Position numbers and translations under genes: made by a program
The notes under the pieces: generated by a model
The model's database searches: none
What the model saw: the letters and a program-made list of their open reading frames with translations, nothing else
What the model was told of the DNA's origin: nothing
Shown: one piece after another, positions 11,560-22,260 of the stretch
Position numbering within the stretch: the first letter of the stretch is position 1
How the letters are laid out: each line of letters begins with the position of its first letter
From: Crambe crambe
Lineage: Eukaryota > Porifera > Demospongiae > Poecilosclerida > Crambeidae
DNA: 64,000 bases
NCBI GenBank assembly: GCA_963924555.1
Contig: OZ004581.1
Location: 6,487,338 to 6,551,337 of the forward strand
Direction: 5' to 3'

Positions 11560-12800
11560 CATTATATCGGCCAATCAGGTCACAGCATTCAGAGTATAGT
11601 TACATAGTATTTTTCCGATAAGTGAGTCAATGATTTCTGCTTCATGAATCCAGTGAACTAGCTACATGATGTGGTTGTCATGGTCTCCCATAACAATAGT
11701 TATGACACTTACATATACTGTATGTGGGTATAGTTATTAGCTATCAGATCAAATAATAATTATATAGCTAGGTGTGTACATACGTACCAGACAACAGTTA
11801 AAAACATGTTGTGGAATAGATGCACATGATATAGCTAAGTTACTTAGGATACGTAAGTGGGGGTGCTCAGGCTGTTGTGGTTGCATGTCATGCTGCTTAG
11901 ATAACTAAGTAGCATGACACTGACAGAGAAAAGTAAGTGGGCCTATTATATACTTTATGCTGAAATACATGAATAACATTATCCTGATACCAGTTTATTT
12001 ATCCCGGCCAGTAGGAAGATAAATTTTAGTGATTAGGCCAGGAACCCAGGATGTGGGTATGGTCAAATGAAATGGGTGTGGCTACACAGTGTACCATTTA
12101 CGAAAATTTTTATTATTAACTTATAACCCCAAAAAGTGATCAGGCCATAGCCTGACCAGTTGCTCCATGTGACTACAAGTACATATTCACTTAACAAGGC
12201 TCACTTCATATTGAAATCAGTGCAATGAACTTGCGAGTGCTTGGTTAATAATAGTGCACACTTCACACTTATGTAGTAACCACGTGGTCACAATAGAATT
12301 ACTACCCATAAATTTCCAGTGTGATACAGAGCAGCGGGATCGATCGTATGAAATGCATTGCATCTCCACCACAATGTATAGCACTGAGCATACAACTATT
12401 ATCTACGTAAATGGTTGAATAAAATATAATAGAAGGATAGTTCACGTCTCACCTAGAATTTAATAATTATAGTAATGGATGGTATTAGTATGAATAAAAA
12501 AATAACTATTAATAATAAGAAATAGTTTTTCAGCCACTGAACTCCAGTGATTGAGAAACTAAGACTTAACTATGCTCTAGCTGACACAATTAACACACAA
12601 CCACTAAACCACCATCTGCTACAGATGTTCTGTGTGTTACAGTTATGCTGATGGCTAGAACATGGATGGTGCAATCCTCGCCACATGGACCATGTACAAT
12701 CCCTTATTAGGTAGTCTGTTCCTGTTGAATACGTACTTCATAATGCCATTATTTAACACCGTAATTAAGCCTTATCCACGCATAGACACAATCGGAAAAA
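11560..12800 (+). repeat. Dispersed repeat family R1, copy I
   Basis: A non-coding block of 1.2 kb or more. Ordered landmarks include atgaatccagtgaacta, ggtgtgtaca, caagtgggggtgctca (varied here), gataaattttagt, aggccaggaacccaggatgt, accacgtggtcacaa and ttttcagccactgaactcca. The same order occurs at 12780-13740, 36890-38180 and 39610-40530, with a partial copy at 46870-47150. Copies differ by substitutions and by short palindromic insertions. No ORF is shared between copies. Termini are unresolved, so it could be a non-autonomous transposon or part of duplicated flanks of the cysteine-rich genes. Confidence 0.7.
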
Positions 12801-13740
12801 TTAATGTTATAGAAATTCCCTCCTCGATTATGCTAGGATTCACCTGAGGTAAAATGTGCGATTCATGCAGAGTATATTAGCCAACCAGGTGACAGCGTCC
12901 AGAGTAGTCTACTGTAGCCAGACTGCAGAGAGGTCTGGCCGCGCAAGACTACATCAGAGTAGTCCCATAGGATAAATGAGTCATTTCTGATTCCATGAAT
13001 CCAGTGAACTAATAAGGTATGTATATTCTCCCATACCAATAATTATGATACTTCTAGTACGTGTGCATATCATTATCAGATCGAATAAAAAATAGCCTTT
13101 TAGGTGTGTACAACAGACCTTTATAGTTAAAAACGAAATAACTAGCTAATGCACATGACTTCAGTTAGGACAAGTGGGGGTGCTCAGACTTGTGGTTGTC
13201 ATGCTCTTTAAATACCACTGATAGAGAAAAGTGGGCCGATAATAAACGTATAGCTACGCATAGCCTTCATTAATGACACGTACAGAATTGTTAGCCTGAC
13301 ACCAGTTTATTTATCCGAAGCAAAATTTTAGTAGTTAGGCCAGGATGTGGGTGTAGCTAATTAAAGTAGTGGGTGTGGTCAAATAAAATTGGTGTGGCTA
13401 CACAATACATCACTTACAAAAATTTATTTATTTACCCCCAGGCCATGCTTCCCCAGGTGACATATGAAAGGCTATGTAAATTATTTCATCAATAGCTATG
13501 AGCTTGGTAATGGTGAATTGTTAATAATTACGTACATGATAAAAATTGAATTACAATTGCTGCACTGAAACGAATTATTGTGGGTTATCACACTAGTACA
13601 GTAGTCTTATGAAAAATTTTCACTGATTTTAAGAAGTTTATTGATTTGTTATAGCTAGCTACACAACAGAATCTACCCACTTCCTGCATAGGTTGCATGA
13701 TGAGTTGGAATGTGTAGAAATCATATTGAGTTACTCATCT
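12780..13740 (+). repeat. Dispersed repeat family R1, copy II
   Basis: Shares ccctcctcgattatgctagg, then agtatatt(a/g)gccaacc, aggtctggcc(g/a)cgcaagac and later landmarks with copy IV at 39610-40530. Its end (cagaatctaccca...cctgcata) matches 38116-38180 after copy III. It lies directly behind copy I. Confidence 0.7.
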
Positions 13741-14079
13741 TGACTTATTTCATGTCAAATGAAATGCATCTTTGCGTAAGTCAAGAAGAGATGATTTCAA
13801 CATTATTTTGTGTACATATACGTAATAGCTGAAAGTCCCGTTATGTAATTGATACAATAATTATTTTGGTGTGAATGGAGTGGTGACCATCATAATTAGC
13901 TATAATGAACAGAGGTGGACCACACAAAACAGATTCAGTGCAATATTCCCCTTGGATGTCCATAACCCGTTATAGCTAATCAGTGCACCCTTACAATATT
14001 ATTATCTTCCTACCTGCTGGTAAAGGGTATTATGACTAAAAGCTCAGGAATGTTTATGATCAATACCATGTACTGCAAT

Positions 14080-14321
14080 TCATCGTATGCGGGTCAGAGT
14101 AGAAATGAACCTGAGCTGTCTCAAAAAACAGTTTATGTTTTACTATAAAGGGTGTGGCTAATATTCCATTTCTGACCCATAATATTATTTATACTATTCA
14201 TGGTACATATTCTTTAGGTATTCTTTACGTAGAGGATTCTTTGTTGTATGGATTCAGTTAGTATTGCACCATTGAGAACACTCAACAGAAACTGTTTAAA
14301 AGCATACTGCTGCTTCACAGA
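14080..14321 (+). repeat. Dispersed repeat R2, copy 1 (partner 32425-32695)
   Basis: Starts gtatgcgggtcagagtagaa and ends aaaagcatactgctgcttca. The partner at 32429-32690 is clearly homologous throughout. The 32.4-kb copy contains an inverted pair (gtagaaatggaa and ttccatttctac). The copies differ by a 4-bp CATG insertion at the end (atactg-ctgc against atactgcatgctgc). Confidence 0.75.
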
Positions 14322-15463
14322 TCTCTGTACTGCATGTAATTAGAGTTGACACCCTGTGACAGAATCAAATTAGAATCACAGAGAAGGACCAGATGAAAAA
14401 GAGAAGGACCGGGCTCTATTGCGGGCACCAGACTGCTCTAATTAGAGAGACCACACTGTACCAGCACTCTCTGTACTGCATGTACGTAGAGTTGACACCC
14501 TATGATAGAATCAAATTAGAATCACAGAGAAGGACTGGATGAAAAATAGAAGGACTGGGCTCTATTGCGGGCACCAGACTGCTCTAATTAGGGAGATCAC
14601 ACTATACCAGCACTGAGACACTCGTGTGAATCTCTGTACTGCATATAATTAGAGTTGACACCCTGTGACGGAATCAAATTAGAATCACATAGAAGGACTG
14701 GATGAAAAAGAGAAGGACCGGGCTCTATTGTGGGCACCAGACTACTCTAAGACACTCTTGAGAGTCTCTGTACTGCATATAATTAGAGCTGACACCCTGT
14801 GATAGAATCAAATTAGAGTCACAGAGAAGGACCGGATGAAAAAGAGAAGGACCGGGCTCTATTGCGGGCACCAGACTGCTCTAATTAGGGAGACCACACT
14901 ATACCAGCACTGAGACACTCGTGTGAATCTCTGTACTGCATGTAATTAGAGTTGACACCCTGTGACAGAATCAAATTAGAATCATATAGAAGGACTGGAT
15001 GAAAAAGAGAAGGACCGGGCTCTATTGTGGGCACCAGACTGCTCTAAGACACTCTTGAGAGTCTCTGTACTGCATGTAATTAGAATTGACACCCTGTGAT
15101 AGAATCAAATTAGAATCACAGAGAAGGACCGGATGAAAAAGAGAAGGACCGGGCTCTATTGTGGGCACCAGACTGCTCTAATTAGGGAGACCACACTATA
15201 CCAGCACTGAGACACTCGTGTGAATCTCTATACTGCATGTAATTAGAGTTGACACCCTGTGATAGAATCAAATTAGAATCACAGAGAAGGACCGGATGAA
15301 AAAGAGAAGGACCAGGCTCTATTGTGGGCACCAGACTGCTCTAATTAGAGAGACCACACTGTACCAGCACTAAGACACTCTTGACTGCATGTAATTAGAG
15401 TTGACACCCTGTGATGGAATCAAATCAGAATCACAAAGAAGGACTGGATGAAAAAGAGAAGGG
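14322..15463. repeat. Tandem satellite with 163/134-bp higher-order structure
   Basis: Eight copies of a unit beginning tctctgtactgcatgtaatt and containing gttgacaccctgtga, agaaggac(c/t)ggatgaaaa and gggctctattg(c/t)gggcacc. The word (g/a)(t/c)tgacaccctg occurs at 14345, 14491, 14654, 14788, 14951, 15085, 15248 and 15400. That gives periods of 146, 163, 134, 163, 134, 163 and 152. Long units carry a flank with gagaccacact and cagcactgagacactcgtg; short units go straight to gctctaagacactcttgag. The alternation makes a 297-bp dimeric repeat. Non-coding. Confidence 0.9.
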
Positions 15464-17159
15464 CACAGAAGTAAAGTGCTCATGAGCATGCTTATAGCTA
15501 TAGCTATACACCTTATTATTTGCAACATTAGTTCATCTCAATTTAGCCTGCATGCAAACAATTTTTCAGACTTGCACACTCAAGCTATCCAAAGGGGAGG
15601 TGGGGCTCATATATATCTGCAGGGTATTTCGGAGACCTTAAGGGGTTAACACACAATAATGTTGTCATGGGTGGATTGGATGAGTAGTTACATTGTAGTG
15701 ATTTTTTTCACCACAATATTGGAAATCAGATTTTTCCTCACAGGGAGTGTGCTAGGAAGGTCAAATTGTGACATCGGGACCTCTATACAGTGCTCTACCA
15801 CATACTTCATGGATGGGGAAATTAACCCCATCTAAGCTGATTACATGACGTACCACCATGGGAGCATACATGAGCCACTGCTAGCTAGGACACTAATGGT
15901 TATTTGGAAACATCAAGATGATATCATGCACACACTTATGAGGATATAATTCCCAGCTATATAACAGCTGTGGTTCTCCCTATATTGTGTCCTGATAGCT
16001 CTAAGTGAATATAGCAATACCCTGAATTAGTTGTTTCAAAATCACTGCTATTTTTTAGCTAATAATGCATGCACATCTTTTTATGAACCTTGATCTCTAG
16101 ACCTCTCTGTGCTAATTCAGGGTATGGGGTATATTCACTTAGACTACAGTGGAGTAGGAATAGGAAATTTATTGGGGGAGCAGGAACAAATCATAGTAAT
16201 AGCAACAAGCATATGCATTAGATAACAGTCAGCAATTAGCAGTGAAATTGCTGACATCACACTGCAATGACAGCAGTCATGCTTGGTCCTTGGTACTATA
16301 GCTATTATAACCAAGAAGTCATCTAGCTACCAGTCTGGCCCACACAAGACTCAGTATACCCAACCAACAGTCTGGACCCTTTGATAAACACAAACTGTAA
16401 TAATAATGAACATAATAATCTGGTTTGCTAGTCAGCTTTCTAGACACTCTATCCTAAGAGCCAGATCTTCTTGGTTCTTCAGTAGAGCTGCAATTTAACA
16501 AAATCCGTTCATAAGCTTATTCATTGAGAATATCACTTTGAATGTTACTTGGAAGTTCCCAAGTGTTTTCTCTATTAGGCCAAACCAATTAATTTTCCTG
16601 TTTCTCATCAGCTCCCTCATTGATTTTTCCAAAATTGAAAAACACAAACAAAACTTTAATTTTCTTTTTCTTTGCTGTGCCAGTCTAATCATAGATAATA
16701 GAGAGACTCATTGTGAGTAATTTGTGACAGATGCTTAAGTTAGGCAACAAAAAATTTGCTCTTTTTAATGACACACACACTAGCTAGTTAGCAGTAAACT
16801 GCAGCTGTTATGATAGGAATTTATGCGCATGCGTCAATTTAATCTGCCCTTTGAACCCCAATTTGACCGACTAGAATAGCCGTTGACCGCTTGACTGTCA
16901 CTGATTTTGGGCTAGACTGCTTGACCTTAATCTTGACCCCAGTCGCGGGTGTCAGTACAGTGCGTATTGGAGTGACCACCCCTTGCAGCTAAGTACTGAC
17001 TAATAGTAGGATGAGAATTGTTTCTCCGACTAGGTTAACTGGAATATTTGTCGGAATTGCCCCACCTTACCTTACTGAGGAGTGCCATCTGACCATACGT
17101 GACCCCACCCCTTAGAGCACGTGCGCGGCTTCAAAAAAAAAAAAAAAAATGGCGAAGAA
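15464..17159. other. Intergenic, no gene seen
   Basis: No convincing coding frame. The sequence is AT-rich and near 17057 holds the dispersed phrase ttgccccaccttacctta also seen near 175. The frames at 16495-16720 overlap on both strands and have no protein-like composition. Confidence 0.5.
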
Positions 17160-17333
17160 AGTTACAGAGGTTTTCAGGTTGGTTGATCAGTAGAATTTGC
17201 GCATGTGCAAAAATAAATTCAAGCGAGCAAAATATACTGTCATGCAAATGCAATGGTCTTAAATTTAGTGAGAACAAATTTAATTCTGTACTGTTGGCAA
17301 ATTTTGTGTCAACCAACCTGAAAACCTCTGTAG
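17160..17333. mobile_element. Fold-back element with ACAGAGGTTTTCAGGTTGGT ends
   Basis: acagaggttttcaggttggt at the left is matched by accaacctgaaaacctctgt at the right, with about 125 bp between. The arms are nearly perfect. No clear target duplication was found. Open frames across it on both strands are by-products of the inverted arms. Confidence 0.65.
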
Positions 17334-17454
17334 TGTTCCGAGTGCTCACTGAATTATTATGAAATAGAACTGTATTCAAAACTAATAGCAAAGATCAGCG
17401 CTCTAACGGATGGCCAGAACAGAATTTTGATGATTAGCTATACATAGAGAGGTA

Positions 17455-17479
17455 GGAATAGGGTGGGCCAGGGGGGCTA

Positions 17480-17510
<31 letters not shown>

Positions 17511-17690
17511 CACTTTTAGCTATACTTTATTTCAGGCATGCATTATGCTCTCATCATAAGAAACACATTTTTTGGAACCTTACTTAGTCAGATTATAAGT
17601 TTGTGGTGTGTCTTGTGGGTGTGGTGTCATTTTGGGGTGATGGCCCTTCCACTCAAAATTTTGCTTCCTACCCCTGCCCTATAGATATAG
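17455..17690. mobile_element. G/C-run MITE-like element with GTAGGAA ends
   Basis: ggtaggaatagggtgggcca at the left and ttgcttcctacccctgccct at the right are roughly inverted and bracket a 31-base C run (17481-17511). The design (G/C run just inside inverted ends) is the same as at 825-1022 and 19378-19814. Confidence 0.5.
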
Positions 17691-17698
17691 CCAGCCAG

Positions 17699-17768
17699 TA
17701 GTCTCGCAAGCCCGACCCTTTACCAACCACAAGGGAAAGGTTGGTAAAGGGTTGGGCTCGTGAGACTA
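17699..17768. mobile_element. 70-bp hairpin element, TAGTCTCG ends
   Basis: tagtctcgcaagcccgaccc and its near complement form a hairpin sharing the core gaccctttacc with the element at 42842-42912. The flanks do not show an exact target duplication, only a shared ccag. Confidence 0.7.
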
Positions 17769-17972
17769 TTAACCAGTAATCTTAGCTATTTATTATTGCG
17801 CTTATTTAACCGGAACTAGGAGTCAATTTTTGATATCTTATATATTTTAGATTTTCGAACATTCTTCTCTCCTGTGTAGCTAGATTCACTGTAGCCTTCT
17901 GAGAACCTGTAGAGTAAGAAAGAATTCATACAGTCCAATGACCTTTAACCTGCCATCCCTACTTAAGAGTGC

Positions 17973-18302
17973 TAGTCTCGGCCCAGAAAGGAGAGGGGTC
18001 TTGGTTTTGCTGACTCAGCAGTATTAAAATTGAGTAAACCAATCAGAATAGCACTAACTGTCACATGATTCAATTTAGTGGGATCGAACTTGCCAACGCC
18101 ATGGATCGAAGCTTACCCTGCTTGCCACTAGCACTGGCCTATAGATCCACACAAATTGGCTTCCAGCACCGACGTCCTCTAGCTAACTAGCGAGCTTGCA
18201 GGTGTGGGGGTGGGGCTTGACATTCGCTGTGCATGTAGCTGAGTCAGCAAAACCAAGATATAATACCCTCTCCTTTCTGGGTGGGGGGCTGGGCCAAGAC
18301 TA
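17973..18302. mobile_element. Fold-back element, TAGTCT ends, about 9-bp target duplication
   Basis: The left arm tagtctcggcccagaaagga, continuing through cttggttttgctgactcagc, is matched in reverse at the right end (gctgagtcagcaaaaccaag, then ctgggccaagacta). The flanks taagagtgc (17964-17972) and agagagtgc (18303-18311) agree at 7 of 9 positions, compatible with an aged 9-bp duplication. Interior non-coding. Confidence 0.7.
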
Positions 18303-19372
18303 AGAGAGTGCTAGAGAACTCTCTGATAGTGTATTAGAATTAATCTGAAAACTTTGTATAGGACCTTGAAATCACAAAATTGGAAAAAAAATTGCTGATA
18401 AAATAAGTTAGCCATCTGTTGAACTTAATTGGTACAGTAGTCCACATGCAATAAAATGCTGAGTGGGGAACTATGAACCATAGGTGGATTAATCATCAGT
18501 CTTTGACACATTTGCAGTGCCTACAACCTGTGAACTCTGATGAAATTATCATTTTCAGTATTTTAGTGAGTTATAAGTAATGCAGTATATTCTCCCTAAA
18601 TAATAATTATTAATAGGGGTGGTTTCACACATCAAAGAGTATTTAATCAGCATTCTATTCACCACATCAAAGGGAAGATGTACTTGAAGGCATAATGGGC
18701 CCCTATGCGTAGGTATGCTGGGAGAACTCTGTAAATCAAAGGATATTTGTGTTTAATCTATTGACCACGTCAAAGGGAAGATACTTGAAGGCTTAGGTAT
18801 GCTGGGAGAACACTGTAATACTAAGTACTTAAACCAGTATTTTCAGCATGGTTGGGGCTCCGGATTTGGGACCCATCTTTTTTAGAGTGGTTGGAGGTTT
18901 AATGTACATATAGCTAAAGGGACACATTTTTAGATTGTCCATGGTTGAGAGGTTTGTCTTCTTTCAGGGCTTAAATAACACTGACGTTTTCCGGTCAATT
19001 TTTTATTTGTCCAGTCATTTTTTTGCCATTGTCCAACCAATTTTTCTATTATAGTTAAAACTGCTATTAGATAATCATATCCGGACAATGTTGCTGTGAG
19101 CTCTGCTTTTTCATAGTGTCCATAATTATGTGCTGTAACATAGTAATGATACAGGATTTTTTACTGGAGAGAGTAGAAACCACACCAAAGCAATCTGGCT
19201 ACACAGGCTCTTCCAAGCAAGTCTCTCTTTAGAGGCTCCAACAATGCATCACAACCACTGTGCAAGCATATTTTCAAGTGACCTCATTTTAGAGATGCCA
19301 GTGAATTTTCGGGGATGTCATTTTCAACAATTAATCACATGAAATAATTAATTACCTTGTACAAAATAGCTA
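18303..19372. other. Intergenic with a short local duplication
   Basis: About 18665-18815 contains a local duplication (catcaaagggaagatgtacttgaaggc and cgtcaaagggaagatacttgaaggc, each followed by ggtatgctgggagaac). No gene is seen. Confidence 0.5.
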
Positions 19373-19377
19373 TAGTA

Positions 19378-19814
19378 CACTGGCGTAGGAACAGGGGGGC
19401 TACAGGGGCCATGGCCCCCCATCATTTTCAGACAAGGGGCAGGGTCCCCCTATGTTCAGCTATTATTAATTGCATAATTGCTATAGCTACCACAGCAGAA
19501 TGCTCTTTTTCTTCCCTTCATCGAATTAAAACTTATCTTAGTCTAAGAAGCACTAGGACTGAATGTCGATTGAATAATTGCTATAGCTATATACGTACAT
19601 GAAGAATTAACAACGTAACCGAGATTAGCAAAACATTTATATTAATGAACCAACGAAGAATAAATTAGCTAGCTACTTTGGAGTTTGATTTTTTCTAAAA
19701 ACTAGTCTGTAATGCCCCCCCCCCCCCCCCCCCCCCCCTCCCTCAGTGAAATAGGCATGGTCTTAACTAAAACTTAGGTGGCCCCCCATTCAAAATCATC
19801 TTCCTACGCCACTG
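19378..19814. mobile_element. MITE-like element with CACTGGCGTAGGAA ends and 5-bp duplication
   Basis: cactggcgtaggaacag at the left pairs with tcttcctacgccactg at the right. TAGTA flanks both ends (19373-19377 and 19815-19819). Inside are GGGG-rich sequence near the left end and a run of about 26 C (19713-19738). Same family style as 825-1022. Confidence 0.7.
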
Positions 19815-19924
19815 TAGTATAAGAGATTACAAGTAAGCTGTACAAAGACTTTCTTGGGTGATGTGGGGAAACTCAAGCTGGAGAGGGGAAATCCCAGGGC
19901 ACTACCTCTGTATGAATTAACCGA

Positions 19925-20170
19925 ATATAATCAAGGTCACCTGCATGTCTCTATAGAAACCACTCTAGCATCCTACCTACAAATTAGAGTTACACCAGCA
20001 TATCCCAGTAATCAATGTGAATTTGTAACTTACTAGGAATCAAGGCCACCTACATGGCTCTATAGAAATCACTCCTACAAATTATTATTATAATTACAAA
20101 CCATAATTTATATAGGTAGGATGCTTGAGTGGTTTCTAAAGAACCATGTAGGTGGCCTTGATTCCACAAA
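19925..20170. repeat. Fold-back repeat (aatcaaggccacctacatgg arms)
   Basis: aatcaaggtcacctgcatgt and aatcaaggccacctacatgg lie in direct order, and ccatgtaggtggccttgatt closes the structure near 20164. A shared central word is gtaggatgct. It looks like a partly duplicated hairpin element. Confidence 0.55.
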
Positions 20171-20924
20171 TTCATTCATGTGAATCTTATTCTAGGGTAT
20201 GTTGGTAAATGGTAACCCTACCCCTTACGTATAATATGCTAAGAAATCAATCAAGGTCCATTTTGATTGTTGCTAAGTGTGGGCACGTGTAGTTTATAGG
20301 GTCAAAGGTCAAAGTGAATGTAAGACAGATGATTTCAGCAAGTGAGTGGAGTGGGGTCAGGTCATGACTCATTGAAAGTGTAGATATATAGGTCTACACT
20401 CCAAAATGCCCCAGCCATAGGCACCTACCTGTATGTATACTCCATCAATGGTAATATTAGTGCCCTGTGCATTTCTATATGCTTTGTTATCACATGGTGG
20501 ATAGTAGGCCTAGGCTCATCTAGGCACTAGACTTATCTAAGTTAGGCACTTAGTATCTAAGTGGATTGTAGGCACTAGGCTTATCTAAGTGCTTTGTGGT
20601 AAGCATTACAGCATTACAGCTGCCAGCCACTTTAGCAAAATCTCTAAGGAGTTGAAGCACAAATGAATATCAGCTCAAAAAACCTACAAGACTGGAATAC
20701 TAGCCTCGTTCCCAGGCCTTCCTCTTGCTCGCTGTGACTCAAATGTTGCACATTGCCACACATATCGTGGATTGCCATGAAAATAAAATAGTGGTTCACT
20801 CACCATGCAATTACTCAGATTATGTTAACTTCCAGTATTTTGTGCTAATAATGTCACGATAATGTTGTTATCGTTTTTTGAGTGGTCCAGTCTAGCCTCG
20901 AACCCAGCTTCTTTTTTCCAGTCC

Positions 20925-21020
20925 AGTCCAGACACCCAATCCACTTTAGGTATATAGAAATACGTAAATGTCCGCATAAAAGTCATGCGGATATTTATTT
21001 CTACCTAAGGTGGATTGGGT
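20925..21020. repeat. Hairpin with ACCCAATCCACTTTAGGTA arms
   Basis: acccaatccactttaggtat is matched by acctaaggtggattgggtta. The inner arms read gaaatacgtaaatgtccgcat and atgcggatatttatttc. It sits beside agcctcgaacccag, a terminus like that of the 9658 hairpin. Confidence 0.6.
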
Positions 21021-21079
21021 TACCACTAAGTGCACATTATAGCTAATCCAGAATGACACTAAGTCTTGTCTTTTGAAGT

Positions 21080-21740
21080 AAAAAAATAGTAAGGCCATAG
21101 AATCTATAGCTACTAGATGAAGGTAGCTAGCTACAGCTAAAATTAATTTGCTACTAGTTGAAAATTTTAGTTTTCCTCTCTATTCCACTTTGTACAAAAC
21201 TACATAGAAGTAGCTATATGTACAGGTTCAAAGCTACCATTAGCAATACACCATGCACCTGTATATCCGGGTGCACTGGAGTCAGGACTGGACTACTAGG
21301 AAGGGAAATAGAATGAAGGGGGTCTATTTTGTACTATAGCTATAGGTATACAAGCAGCAATTAATATACAGTAATAATTATAACTTATTTTGCTTTTATT
21401 TTGTTATTTAAAATATTTTCATATAGCTACTTGTTCCTGTAGGAAAACAATGAAAATGTGTAATTAATATTATAGCTTATTAGCTACAAGCTAGCTGTAT
21501 TATATGAAATTAATTTAACATTACTTGGATTATTTGTATGTAGCTAGCATGAATGAATAATAGGGTACCTTCATCTACATATAGTAGATTCTATGGCCTT
21601 GTGCAAGACAACAAGTACGTGTCATTTGGGCCTGTTTACACTGCTCCATTTCAAATGTACGTGCAAGGTTGTGCATGTTTACACTGGAGATTAAAAATGG
21701 ATGCGCTATGTACCTTGAATGCATCACAGGTGTAGTGCTG
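21080..21740. repeat. Diverged relatives of the 58.6-59.8 kb fold-back element
   Basis: Words such as gccatagaatctatagctac, actagatgaaggtagct, attccactttgtacaaaact and gattctatggccttgtgcaa are shared with the interior of the element at 58569-59780. The order is broken, so this is probably an older, rearranged copy. Confidence 0.5.
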
Positions 21741-21821
21741 GGTCAGGCAGGTCAGGCTTAAGCCAACCCATCTTTCACAATCTGATGGTCTCGCTTCAGG
21801 GAGAGTCTGGTAGCTACAACT

Positions 21822-22260
21822 CTGCGGTCCGTTAATGCGGTTTGCATAACTTTAGTAGCTAATAATAATTACGTATAGCTAAATTGATTACCGACATCTC
21901 CCATCAAGATTCTTAATTCATACCACTCAGGTTACAGTTATATGGGGGAGAGCCTGACTAGTGAGACTATTTGCCTGACCAATGCATAAATCTGTGCACT
22001 ATACTGTGGATTTCAGGATGGTCATCAGTAAGAATGCACTTCAAGTATTCCTTTGAAAATGGAGCTCACCCTTACACAGCTCCATTTTCTTAAAGTGCAT
22101 GCATTCTTATACTGATGACCATCCTGAAATCCACAGTATAGTGCACAGATTTGTGCATTGGTCAGGCAAATAGTCTCACTAGTCAGGCTCTCCCCCATAA
22201 TAACCGTAACCTGAGTGGTATGAAGAATCTTGATGGGAGATGTCAGTAAACGGACCGCAG
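21822..22260. mobile_element. Large fold-back element, arms about 180 bp
   Basis: The outer word ctgcggtccgttaatgcg is matched by cggaccgcag. Further inside, gacatctcccatcaagattc, gtgcactatactgtggattt and gatggtcatcagtaagaatg all recur in reverse complement. The loop lies near 22060-22080. No coding sequence. Only the right arm lacks part of the left outer segment. Confidence 0.75.

Noticed and set aside
14322-15463. CRISPR-like direct-repeat array
   Set aside because: Repeats are over 130 bp, adjacent and without unique spacers, and the context is an animal genome. It is a satellite.
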